The notes beneath the pieces are model-generated. The model saw only the letters and a list, made by a program, of their open reading frames with translations. It ran no database searches and was not told the DNA's origin. Of a stretch of 24,473 nt of DNA, positions 10,374 through 16,825 are shown in pieces. Position 1 is the first letter of the stretch, and every line of letters starts with the position of its first letter. The stretch is taken from the NCBI GenBank assembly GCA_003141795.1, contig PLNO01000230.1, positions 1 through 24,473 on the forward strand. The letters run 5' to 3'. The translations under genes and the position numbers were made by a program. Source of the DNA: Spirochaetaceae bacterium. GTDB lineage: Bacteria; Spirochaetota; Spirochaetia; SZUA-6; Fen-1364.

Positions 10374-11012
10374 TCAGAAGAAGACTTCCGTGAAGACGCG
10401 AGAGCCGGCGAATCGTTCGTCGGCGAGGATCGTGAGATCGCGGATCATATCACGATTGCCGCAGAGGTAGAAATCGTACGAGCCAGGAGCAAGATGCGCC
10501 GAAGCCCAGCCTGTCACCCTGCCGTGGTACACGCCCGGGATGGGATCGGCGGAGAGGCACGGCACGTACGGGCGGGCGGCTGCGGACATCTCATCGCGGT
10601 AACAGAGCTCGGAGCCGTCGCGTACCCCGTGGAGAAAAACAAAGCCGCGCGCGCCTGCCCTCATCATGGAAAGAAACGGCGCCACCCCCGTTCCCGTGGC
10701 GACGAAGACGGCCTGCCGCGCGGACCGTTGGAAGAGGAAGTAGCCGTGGGGGCCGTCGATCGGGAAGATATCGCCCGGCTGCGCACCGATAAGCCGTGGG
10801 GACAGGGCGCCGCCTTCGATGAGACGAACGCAGAGCAGCAGCCGGTCTTCGTCAGGCCCCGAAGAGATGCTGTAGCTCCTCTCGTTCTGCCCGTGGCGGA
10901 GAATGATGCTCTGACCGGGCTGGAACCGGAAGCCTGCCGGGCGCTCCAGAGCGACGGCGAAGACCCCCGCGGAGAGCCGGGAAACCGAGATGACCCTGGT
11001 CAGCCCTTCCAC
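10374..11012 (-). CDS. Small ferredoxin-NAD(P)+ reductase-like flavoprotein
   Basis: A 212-residue FNR-type oxidoreductase with the FAD-binding motif RSYSISSG (Arg45 to Ser48), the NAD(P)-binding loop VATGTGVAPF (Gly107-Pro112), YLCGN with Cys184-Gly185, and a C-terminal FTEVFF. There is no iron-sulfur or flavodoxin domain, so it would pass electrons between NAD(P)H and a separate partner. The start is a GTG at 11012, lying inside the last codons of the upstream adenosyltransferase gene (13-bp overlap). No better start gives a complete FAD domain. The overlap implies co-translation with that enzyme. PduO-type enzymes need cob(I)alamin, so a cob(II)alamin or flavin reductase role is attractive but inferred. 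Confidence 0.85.
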   Translation of the reverse strand: MEGLTRVISVSRLSAGVFAVALERPAGFRFQPGQSIILRHGQNERSYSISSGPDEDRLLLCVRLIEGGALSPRLIGAQPGDIFPIDGPHGYFLFQRSARQAVFVATGTGVAPFLSMMRAGARGFVFLHGVRDGSELCYRDEMSAAARPYVPCLSADPIPGVYHGRVTGWASAHLAPGSYDFYLCGNRDMIRDLTILADERFAGSRVFTEVFF

Positions 11013-11548
11013 GGAATGTCGGGGGTGCCGCAGGCCTTGTTACAGAATCGGGCCGCGACAAAAAGATAGGTCGAAAGCCGATTGAGGTAGGGAATGATCT
11101 GCGGGGGGATCGCGTCCGCCGCAATTGAGACGACCCGCCGCTCCGCCCTTCGACACACGGTGCGCGCGACGTGCGCCCAGGCTGCGGCAGGATGCCCGCC
11201 GGCGAGGATGAAGCTGGCAAGCGGCGGCAGCTCCTCCTCCATCCTGTCGATGGAAGCCTCGAGGCCTTCCAGGGGTCCATCGGTGAAACCCGTGAGCGTC
11301 GCGGCCGCCGCTGAGTCAGTGGCTGTCCCCACCCACGCGCCGATGTGGAGGAGCTCGGCCTGAATGGACTGGATCTCCCTGCGGAGGGGCGACAGGGCGT
11401 CGGGGACCGCGGCGGCGAATGCGCCCATGACGGAGCCCAGCTCGTCGAGGTCTCCGCACGCCTCGATCCGCTCGTGGTTCTTGGACACCCGCTCCCCGCT
11501 CAGGAGGCTCGTCATGCCCCTGTCCCCGCTCCCGACGTTCGTCTTCAC
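11000..11548 (-). CDS. pduO: ATP:cob(I)alamin adenosyltransferase, PduO type
   Basis: The 182-residue helical protein fits the PduO/MMAB family, which transfers adenosyl from ATP to cob(I)alamin to make coenzyme B12. Family marks are the N-terminal loop GSGDRGMTSLLSGERVSK followed by RIEACGDLDELGS (ATP-binding region), and the C-terminal RLSTYLFVAARF, which matches the cobalamin-binding RLSDYLFV-type segment. The start is a GTG at 11548, with a very good GGGAGGTG six nt upstream; there is no competing ATG. It heads a two-gene unit with the flavoprotein gene and diverges from the 473-residue unknown gene. A promoter with TATAGT lies directly upstream. Coenzyme-B12 use is common in anaerobes with methylmalonyl-CoA mutase or diol dehydratase; no such enzyme is in this window. 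Confidence 0.92.
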   Translation of the reverse strand: MKTNVGSGDRGMTSLLSGERVSKNHERIEACGDLDELGSVMGAFAAAVPDALSPLRREIQSIQAELLHIGAWVGTATDSAAAATLTGFTDGPLEGLEASIDRMEEELPPLASFILAGGHPAAAWAHVARTVCRRAERRVVSIAADAIPPQIIPYLNRLSTYLFVAARFCNKACGTPDIPWKG

Positions 11549-11552
11549 GAGA

Positions 11553-11579
11553 CACCTCCCGTCCCACTATAGGGAGGTG
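11553..11579. repeat. Inverted repeat in the divergent promoter region
   Basis: CACCTCCC (11553-11560) and GGGAGGTG (11572-11579) form perfect 8-bp arms around an 11-nt spacer. The left arm, read on the minus strand, is the pduO ribosome binding site, and the spacer holds the -10 box. It could be an operator, or by chance a hairpin that masks the ribosome binding site. Confidence 0.45.
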
Positions 11580-11594
11580 GCGATTCGCTGGCAA
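11566..11594 (-). promoter_or_regulatory. pduO: Candidate sigma70 promoter of the pduO unit
   Basis: On the minus strand TTGCCA (11594-11589) and TATAGT (11571-11566) are 17 bp apart, and each matches consensus at five of six positions. Start of transcription is expected near 11559, giving a leader of roughly 11 nt that carries the GGGAGGTG ribosome binding site. A weaker plus-strand pair, TTCACG (11544-11549) and TATAGG (11568-11573) with 18 bp between, overlaps it and could serve the divergent gene at 11609. Confidence 0.6.
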
Positions 11595-11608
11595 CCGGTC
11601 GTTTCTAG

Positions 11609-13030
11609 ATGCATATTCTCAGTGTGGGCACACCGGTATCCGGCGCCAGCGACAAGGCGCTCAAGATCAACATCGACGCGGCGCGCTACGGGACGTTCGC
11701 GGAAATAGGGGCTGGCCAGGAAGTGGCGCGCTGGTTCTTCCACGTGGGGGGCGCCGCGGGTACGGTTGCCAAGACGATGTCCGCCTACGACATGGCTGTC
11801 TCCGACGCCGTGTACGGCACGGCGCAGCGCTACGTGAGCCGACAGCGCCTCCAGTCGATGCTCGATCACGAGTGGTCACTGCTCATCGAGCGGCTCGATT
11901 CCACGCGGGGAGCGGGCACGAGCTTCTTCGTGTTCGCCGATACGGTGACCGCCCGGAGCTTCTCCCGCAAGGAGGAGGGACACGGCTGGCTGGGCATCAG
12001 GTTTCAGCAGCAGCCCCGATCGAAGCCGTCGGAGATCATCATCCACGCCCGGATGTGGGACCAGGAAAACGCGCGGCAGCAGGAGACCCTGGGCATCCTC
12101 GGGGTGAACCTCATCCACGGCGCCTTCTATCACCACGGGCGCCCGGCGGACTTGATCGGCTCCCTCATGGACGGGCTCACGCGGGACAGAATGGAAGTGG
12201 ACATGATCAAGCTCGCCGGACCGGCGTTCGACGGTACGGACAACCGCCTCATGAGCCTGCAGCTCGTCGAGCAGCGCCTCACCAATGCGGCGCTTTTCGC
12301 CCCCGACGGTGAGGTCCTCGAGCCCGCCGAGCTCCTCCACCACGCGCCGGTGCTTATCGAGCGGGGGAGCTTCCGCCCCATCACGCGCGTCGCCCTCGAC
12401 ATGCTCGAGCAGTCCCTCGCCCGCATGCGCTCCGAGCCCGATATGGGGGGCCGTGAGCCTGTGGTGCTCATGGAGATGACGCTGCGCAACCTCATGGCCA
12501 CCGGGGAACGCGTGGAGCACGCCGACTTCCTTTCCCGCGTGGACACCCTTGCCGCGCTGGGACGCACCGTGATGGTCTCCAACTACTCGCGCTTCCACAA
12601 CGTCACGACGTACCTGCGGCGCTACACCCGCGAGCCCATAGGGATGGCACTCGGCGTGCCCACCCTCGCCCAGATCTTCGACGGGAAGTACTATGCGGAC
12701 CTCGAAGGCGGGATCCTCGAGGCGCTGGGGAGGCTCCTCGGCGGCGGCCCGGTGCGGCTGTACATCTACCCTTCGCGGGACAGGCACGACGGCGCGGAGA
12801 CGACCGCTGAGAGCTTCAGCGTGGCTCCCGAGCTCGCCCACCTCTACGCGCACCTGCTCTCCAACGGCTTTCTTCGATCCCTTCCGGCAAGCGCGGGCCT
12901 CGATCTCACCGTCACGCCGCACGACGTCCTTGCCAGGATGGCGGAGGGCGATCCCTCGTGGGAAGCGAGCGTGCCCGCGGACGTTGCCCGCGTGATCAAG
13001 GAGAGGCGGCTGTTCGGGCTGAAGGGATAG
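11609..13030 (+). CDS. Conserved protein of unknown function (473 aa)
   Basis: I recognise the sequence pattern as a widespread bacterial family with inconsistent database names (I have seen 'TonB-dependent receptor' and 'nicotinate-nucleotide adenylyltransferase'). Neither fits: no signal peptide, no beta-barrel pattern and no HxGH nucleotidyltransferase motif is visible. Conserved-looking blocks are KALKINIDAARYGTFAEIGA and GQEVARWFFHVGGAAGTVAK near the N-terminus, then FFVFADTVTARSF, EIIIHARMWDQEN and GVNLIHGAFYHH, and near residue 325 VMVSNYSRFHNVTTYLRRYT. It looks soluble and enzyme-like, with many His, Arg and Tyr in conserved blocks. The ATG at 11609 has no clear ribosome binding site. 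It stands alone, divergent from pduO and convergent with vapC. I assign no function. Confidence 0.8.
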   Translation: MHILSVGTPVSGASDKALKINIDAARYGTFAEIGAGQEVARWFFHVGGAAGTVAKTMSAYDMAVSDAVYGTAQRYVSRQRLQSMLDHEWSLLIERLDSTRGAGTSFFVFADTVTARSFSRKEEGHGWLGIRFQQQPRSKPSEIIIHARMWDQENARQQETLGILGVNLIHGAFYHHGRPADLIGSLMDGLTRDRMEVDMIKLAGPAFDGTDNRLMSLQLVEQRLTNAALFAPDGEVLEPAELLHHAPVLIERGSFRPITRVALDMLEQSLARMRSEPDMGGREPVVLMEMTLRNLMATGERVEHADFLSRVDTLAALGRTVMVSNYSRFHNVTTYLRRYTREPIGMALGVPTLAQIFDGKYYADLEGGILEALGRLLGGGPVRLYIYPSRDRHDGAETTAESFSVAPELAHLYAHLLSNGFLRSLPASAGLDLTVTPHDVLARMAEGDPSWEASVPADVARVIKERRLFGLKG

Positions 13031-13054
13031 CGGAGGCGGCGTAGGGAGCGGAGC

Positions 13055-13465
13055 CTATACTGATGGGTCCCACACCGTGAGGTCTTTGAAGTAGTCCCGC
13101 AGGTACCCGCGGTCGCGGGCGAGCAGTCGGTCCGCGTGTATCTGCGCATGCGCGCCGATCAGGAAGTCAGCGAGGATCCGTCCCGTTCGCTCCCGCTTCC
13201 GCGATAGAAGTCGTGCCAGCATTTCTCCCGCAAGAACGGCGCTCTGGAGGCTCGACGGGACGAACTCCAGCCCCCAATCCTGCATGAACTCCTCGAACCG
13301 ATCGCGGTCGGCGAACACGGGACGGATCTCCGCGACAACGCTCTCGCTCACGATAAGCTTGCCTTCCTGGGATGCCTTCCTGATGGCGTCCAGGCTGCGC
13401 TCCGCTTCCGCTGCTCCACCGCTCAAGACGTCCAGCACGATCGAGCTGTCGACCGCGCTGATCAT
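13055..13465 (-). CDS. vapC: VapC-type PIN-domain toxin (first module)
   Basis: The 136-residue PIN-domain ribonuclease has the acidic residues that bind the catalytic metal: Asp6 in ISAVDSSIVLDVL, Glu46 in VVAEIRPVF, Asp100 in LADFLIGAHA and Asp118 in LLARDRGYL. VapC toxins cut tRNA or rRNA and are held inactive by the VapB partner. The ATG at 13465 overlaps the antitoxin stop (ATGA, 13462-13465), with a GGAAAG stretch upstream, which is typical coupling for vapBC. The frame is open further upstream, but that part only shadows the antitoxin gene. All four acidic residues are present, so the toxin looks intact. Confidence 0.92.
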   Translation of the reverse strand: MISAVDSSIVLDVLSGGAAEAERSLDAIRKASQEGKLIVSESVVAEIRPVFADRDRFEEFMQDWGLEFVPSSLQSAVLAGEMLARLLSRKRERTGRILADFLIGAHAQIHADRLLARDRGYLRDYFKDLTVWDPSV

Positions 13466-13683
13466 CCGCGGATTCTTTCCAGGTAGGCATCGACGTCGAG
13501 CCCGACCGGCAGGTGGCCCTTGCCGAGCCATTTGCGCAGCCGGTCGGCCGGTTCGGCTTTTACGCCGACGAGCTTGCCTTCGACCGCCTGAAACTCCACC
13601 ACAGAGCCGGCGCGCAGACCGAGCCTGTCGCGTATGGCCTTGGGGATTGTGACCTGCCCTTTTTCCGACACAGTGGATTTCAT
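13462..13683 (-). CDS. vapB: VapB-type antitoxin with SpoVT/AbrB fold (first module)
   Basis: The 73-residue product begins MKSTVSEKGQVTIPKAIRDR, a textbook AbrB/SpoVT swapped-hairpin DNA-binding domain. The remaining C-terminal part would wrap the VapC active site. Upstream in-frame ATGs exist at 13704 and 13731. I chose 13683 because family members start exactly at MKSTVSEKG, and because the ATG at 13704 lies inside a 14-bp palindrome that is probably the operator. No Shine-Dalgarno precedes any of these starts, and the predicted transcription start coincides with 13683. The gene is first in the vapBC pair and probably represses itself. Confidence 0.9.
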   Translation of the reverse strand: MKSTVSEKGQVTIPKAIRDRLGLRAGSVVEFQAVEGKLVGVKAEPADRLRKWLGKGHLPVGLDVDAYLERIRG

Positions 13684-13718
13684 ACATTGAGCGTATGAAT
13701 TCATACACGGAAAGTCAA
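13679..13718 (-). promoter_or_regulatory. vapBC promoter embedded in an operator of TTCATAC repeats
   Basis: Plus-strand TTCATAC (13679-13685), GTATGAA (13693-13699) and TTCATAC (13700-13706) form a perfect 14-bp palindrome, GTATGAATTCATAC, plus a third half-site 7 bp away. On the minus strand, TTGACT (13718-13713) and TACGCT (13695-13690) are 17 bp apart, placing the start near 13683, the antitoxin ATG. VapB or VapBC binding here would block the polymerase. The -10 is weak, three of six positions. Confidence 0.6.
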
Positions 13719-13837
13719 TCAATGCTCTCAAAAGGCACTGCTCGTCGAGCCCGACCGACCGCCTTTCGGACCTGCATCGTGCAATAACTGGACATGAAAG
13801 CCGTCATATGCTTTTGATTGGGAAAAGGAGATACCGA

Positions 13838-14725
13838 ATGTCCGAAAGAAGAATCGAGTCCACCGCGTCGAAGACCGCCGACATGACCTGCGGTTGCCGT
13901 GCCATGTCCACAATGGAGAAGAATCCACTCTACAGGAGCGATGATTGGGTGGCGGTGAAGCTTCTGCCCCGCAAGATCCGGTTTTTCACCCGCATTCCCG
14001 CAGCGCGCTCGATGCTCGTGCGGATGCTCGGACCGCAAGGGGTCTACGAATGGGTGATCGCGCGCACCCGCTACATCGATGCTGTCATGCTGAAGGCCCT
14101 GGCGGAAGATTTCTCCCAGGTGGTGATCTTCGGCGCCGGTTTCGACAGCCGCGCCATTCGGTTCCAACAGCAGTTGTCCGATCGCAGGGTGTTCGAGCTT
14201 GACGCGCCGACAACCCAGGCGATGAAAATCCGCCAGCTTGAAAGGCGCGGCGTCGTTCTTCCCCCGAATCTGGTGTTCGTGCCCGTCAACTTTGAAAAGG
14301 AGACTGCCGCGGAAAAGCTTTCAACCGCGGGCTTCCACACGGGAGCGAAGACCCTTGTGATCGTGGAAGGCGTCCTGCAATACCTGAAACCCGAGTCAGC
14401 GGAAGGAACCCTCCGCACGATAGCGGAGCAGGTCGGACCGGGAAGCTGGCTCGTGTTCGACTATGCCCATGCATCTGTGCTTCGCGGAGAAGGTACTTCG
14501 TACGGCGAGCAACGGATGACCCGCGGAGTCGACAGGTTCGGCGAGTCGTGGCAATTCGGCCTGGAAGAGAGCGAAGTCGAGCCGTTCCTGGCAAGGCACG
14601 GCTTCGGGCAGCGCGACCGAAAAAGCCCTGAGCAGCTCGAGGAGATGTACTTTCAGGATACGGACGGCCGGATCGTCGGTCGAGTGAATGGAACCCAAAG
14701 CATCGTGTGGGCCGAGAAGGGGTGA
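13838..14725 (+). CDS. SAM-dependent methyltransferase, LCM/TIGR00027-like family
   Basis: The 295-residue class I methyltransferase is of the leucine-carboxyl-methyltransferase-like family. It opens with the usual RIESTASKTADMTCGCRA segment. SAM motif I is VVIFGAGFDSRAIRF (near residue 99), followed by FELDAPTTQAMK, where the acidic residue would bind the SAM ribose, and later LVIVEGVLQYL near residue 175. The ATG at 13838 has AAGGAG 8 nt upstream; an ATG 30 bp earlier lacks a ribosome binding site. Bacterial members are mostly uncharacterised O-methyltransferases acting on carboxyls of metabolites or proteins. It lies between two toxin-antitoxin modules with no metabolic partner, so it may be passenger DNA. 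Substrate unknown. Confidence 0.88.
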   Translation: MSERRIESTASKTADMTCGCRAMSTMEKNPLYRSDDWVAVKLLPRKIRFFTRIPAARSMLVRMLGPQGVYEWVIARTRYIDAVMLKALAEDFSQVVIFGAGFDSRAIRFQQQLSDRRVFELDAPTTQAMKIRQLERRGVVLPPNLVFVPVNFEKETAAEKLSTAGFHTGAKTLVIVEGVLQYLKPESAEGTLRTIAEQVGPGSWLVFDYAHASVLRGEGTSYGEQRMTRGVDRFGESWQFGLEESEVEPFLARHGFGQRDRKSPEQLEEMYFQDTDGRIVGRVNGTQSIVWAEKG

Positions 14726-14912
14726 CAGCGACGACGGGGTCACCAATTCCCACTTTAGCCATCGGCAAAAGCCCACTCTTCAGAATCTCGCATGTGCTGT
14801 ACGAGCTTTGGATCGATCTTCACTGCCCAGCGGATTCTCGGGCATCAAGGGCCTCCTTTTTGCAACCAGTACCTGCGGCGCATCGACCTTGGAACCGTCA
14901 ACGGGCTCTTCC
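14726..14912. other. Non-coding debris after the methyltransferase gene
   Basis: I find no convincing gene here. On the minus strand a 21-codon reading frame begins at an ATG at 14845 behind a very good AAAGGAGG, but it ends after MPENPLGSEDRSKARTAHARF-like sequence that I cannot place. GC content is lower than in the flanks. The stretch looks like the decayed end of an accessory gene or mobile element. Confidence 0.35.
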
Positions 14913-15125
14913 CTATGTTTCGGGAGGCAGTTGCGCGCGAGCCATGGAGATCACTGTATCGCACGTGGAAAGCGCGCGTTCAGCCTGATCGTGGGTGTAC
15001 GCCTCATAGGGGAGCCCACCGGGAAGGCCATTGGGATACCGTGTAGGGATATGAAATCCATGCTGTGCATATTCGAGGTCATTTTCTGCCCGGAGCAGCC
15101 ACAGTCTAGCGTCATACAGAATCCC
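14913..15125 (-). pseudogene. Remnant of a HEPN-domain protein
   Basis: The minus-strand frame ending at the TAG at 14913 reads HIPTRYPNGLPGGLPYEAYT followed by HDQAERALSTCDTVISMAR. That is the characteristic C-terminal end of HEPN proteins encoded beside nucleotidyltransferase (MNT) genes in toxin-antitoxin loci. Just before it, WLLRAENDLEYAQHG resembles the first helix of the same domain, so the middle with the RxxxxH-type active-site region may have been deleted. There is no good start codon or ribosome binding site, only an in-frame TTG near 15128, and no MNT partner. The family reading rests on memory of HEPN sequences. The internal deletion is inference, since the first-helix match could be chance. 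Confidence 0.55.
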
Positions 15126-15226
15126 CGTCAACGCGGCAGCGCCACACGCACGAGTGACAAAAAACGATCGGCGTGGGCCGCTTGGTTCTGAGCACGCCCA
15201 AGGCGGCGTGTGGTGGGACGGACGGG

Positions 15227-15685
15227 TCAGCCAGCCGCCGGCTCGCCGGATTCGGCTGACAGCGGATTCCAGACCCGCTCGAATCCGTAGTCGCTGAAAT
15301 GCTTCACGTTTCCGGTGGCGAAACAGGTGACGCCATGATGTCGCAGGGTAAGAGCCAGACGGGCATCGAAAATCGATCTCCGCGCGGTGTCGGGTTGCCC
15401 CGCCCGCCGCCAGATCTCCTCCATCAGGCCTCCGGGATAGTCGATGACGCGCCAGCGGGAGTTCCCCCGGTAACCGCGGCACATCTGGGCAGCCTGATCC
15501 GCGGACAGAGGGCTGGCCACGACCGCGGGGTTGCGTAGCAGCACGTACAACTCCATGAGCACCAGCTCGCAGATCGCGAACTCCGCCTCCGCGCCGTGCT
15601 CCCGCAGGAAAGCCTCGGCGGGCGCCTGAAAGGGGCTGCGGGCGTTGCACGCGTGCAGCAGGATGTTCGTGTCGCAGGAGATCAA
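15227..15685 (-). CDS. vapC: VapC-type PIN-domain toxin (second module)
   Basis: The 152-residue PIN protein begins ISCDTNILLHACN with Asp5. It then shows the family's CELVLMELYVLLRNP (Glu45), YPGGLMEEIWRRA and SIFDARLALTLRHHGV (Asp107), and ends FATGNVKHFSDYGFERVWNP. The last acidic position is Asn126, as is common in this VapC subfamily. A GTG at 15721 is open in frame. I chose the TTG at 15685 because it makes the protein start MISCDTN as in homologues, overlaps the antitoxin stop as TTGA (15682-15685), and has AAGAG 8 nt upstream. Predicted to be a metal-dependent RNase held by the RHH antitoxin encoded just upstream. Confidence 0.88.
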   Translation of the reverse strand: MISCDTNILLHACNARSPFQAPAEAFLREHGAEAEFAICELVLMELYVLLRNPAVVASPLSADQAAQMCRGYRGNSRWRVIDYPGGLMEEIWRRAGQPDTARRSIFDARLALTLRHHGVTCFATGNVKHFSDYGFERVWNPLSAESGEPAAG

Positions 15686-15927
15686 CGCGAGATCTCTTCG
15701 TCGTTCGCCATCTCCCTCCACCGGTCCTCTGGTACGAGGAATGCGCCAAGGTCACGGGGTGCCGGGGGAGTCCATTCGGGAACTGTTGCCGCAGCCTCCG
15801 GGTGGACGGCGAGGTAGTATTCTCCTGCTTGTCTCATGATCTCAGCGAGGGTACTCTCCTCGGCGGCGGCACGAGCCTTGAGCCGCTCGTAAAGCCGATC
15901 AGGGAGCTGAATCTGAGTCCGTTTCAT
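15682..15927 (-). CDS. vapB: Ribbon-helix-helix antitoxin (second VapBC module)
   Basis: The 81-residue protein starts MKRTQIQLPDRLYERLKARA, an RHH/CopG beta-strand and first helix, followed by EESTLAEIMRQAGEYYLA, the second helix. The tail with APRDLGAFLVPEDRWREMAN is the likely toxin-binding arm. It would repress its own promoter and neutralise the PIN toxin encoded directly downstream with a 4-bp overlap. There is no Shine-Dalgarno before the ATG at 15927; a promoter with a perfect TTGACA would start transcription within a few bases of it. It diverges from the SWIM gene across about 150 bp. Confidence 0.9.
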   Translation of the reverse strand: MKRTQIQLPDRLYERLKARAAAEESTLAEIMRQAGEYYLAVHPEAAATVPEWTPPAPRDLGAFLVPEDRWREMANDEEISR

Positions 15928-15963
15928 GACATCAAAATTACAGCTACATCAATTAGATGTCAA
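15928..15963 (-). promoter_or_regulatory. Promoter and operator of the second vapBC module
   Basis: On the minus strand TTGACA (15963-15958) is followed after 17 bp by TAATTT (15940-15935), or after 15 bp by TGTAAT (15942-15937). Either puts the start within about 3 nt of the ATG. ACATC (15946-15950) and GATGT (15956-15960) form an inverted repeat, and further ACATC-type boxes lie at 15929-15933. This fits RHH operator spacing. The stretch is strikingly AT-rich against its surroundings. Confidence 0.6.
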
Positions 15964-16046
15964 TTGCTGTTTGAGTGAAACTGCCGACAGCCTCATGCGG
16001 AAAAGTCGTGCAGCACCCTGCCGTTGTGACACCCCGCTCGCCGCCC

Positions 16047-16075
16047 TTGATCGCAGCCATTCCGTGCCCTACACT
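16047..16075 (+). promoter_or_regulatory. Candidate promoter of the SWIM-TPR-ATPase-RecD2 operon
   Basis: TTGATC (16047-16052) and TACACT (16070-16075) are separated by exactly 17 bp. The predicted start falls at 16082, the A of the SWIM-protein ATG, and there is no Shine-Dalgarno before that ATG, so a leaderless transcript is likely. No operator-like repeat is visible around it. Confidence 0.5.
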
Positions 16076-16081
16076 CGCCCC

Positions 16082-16825
16082 ATGGCACGCACGACAGCCC
16101 TCACGCTGCGGGACGTCCTCTCTCATTTGAGCTACGCCCGCGCCAAAAAACTCCTGGGACCGCGCGGTGATGCGCTTCTCAGGCGCGGGGGACAAGAAAC
16201 GATCGACATCGACGGTCAGGTGCGGATGGACGCGAACAGCTTCACCCTCGATTGCGGTGAAAGCATCGTCACACAGCGTTTGAGCGACGCCGCAAACGGT
16301 CGCATCGATTTTGCATGCAGCACCTGTGCAATACCCTGCGAGCACGTGGGCGCGGCCCTTTCCCTGATCCTGGAAGAAAAACTGGCGCTGGGGCTTGCAA
16401 CGGCTCCAAAAGAGACCGTCCCGCTGGAAAGCCTCTCGGATACCGAGCTGATCCAGCGGGCTCTCGCTGACAGGGCTGAACGGGCGCGCACGGAGAAAAT
16501 GTCCCTCACGCCCCTGGACGGCAAGGGAGTTTGGAGCGATTACGAGGTGGAAAGCGGCGTCTCGGGCAAGAGGTATCGGGTGGCCCTTCGGGGATGGGAG
16601 CGGAGCGAGTCGTACTGCTCGTGCCCGGATTTCAAGTCCAATACCCTGGGAACCTGCAAGCATCTCATCTTTGCCATCGGCGCGGTGAAGAGAAAGCTCC
16701 CGAAAGGCGCGCGGCCAAAGCCGTACAAACGCACGCGCATCACCCTCCACGTCCGCTACAGTGATGAGGCCGAGCTGCGACTGCTCCTGCCAGATGGGCT
16801 GCCAAAGGACGTGAAGGCCCGATGA
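16082..16825 (+). CDS. SWIM zinc-finger protein
   Basis: The 247-residue product has a clear SWIM finger, YCSCPDFKSNTLGTCKH, with Cys179, Cys181, Cys192 and His194. A second cysteine cluster, CSTCAIPCEHV, has Cys79, Cys82, Cys86 and His88. SWIM fingers bind zinc and mediate DNA or protein contacts; in bacteria they often accompany SWI2/SNF2 ATPases. Here the protein is free-standing. The frame is open to 15926, but that part overlaps the divergent antitoxin region and looks non-coding. The ATG at 16082 sits right at the predicted transcription start. The stop overlaps the TPR gene start (ATGA, 16822-16825), so the two are co-translated. Likely a nucleic-acid or partner-binding subunit of the system encoded downstream (inferred). 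Confidence 0.85.
   Translation: MARTTALTLRDVLSHLSYARAKKLLGPRGDALLRRGGQETIDIDGQVRMDANSFTLDCGESIVTQRLSDAANGRIDFACSTCAIPCEHVGAALSLILEEKLALGLATAPKETVPLESLSDTELIQRALADRAERARTEKMSLTPLDGKGVWSDYEVESGVSGKRYRVALRGWERSESYCSCPDFKSNTLGTCKHLIFAIGAVKRKLPKGARPKPYKRTRITLHVRYSDEAELRLLLPDGLPKDVKAR

Noticed and set aside
11549..11608. Cobalamin riboswitch upstream of pduO
   Set aside because: Only 60 bp separate the divergent genes and the predicted leader is about 11 nt, far too short for the B12 aptamer.
14715..14760. Possible insertion-sequence end (plus-strand GGGGTCACCAATTCCCAC)
   Set aside because: It reminded me of transposon termini, but I found no matching inverted copy, target duplication or transposase nearby.
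14913..15755. A 280-residue protein ending in the HEPN-like tail
   Set aside because: Most of it overlaps the second vapC and vapB genes in another frame; only the last ~70 codons resemble a real family.
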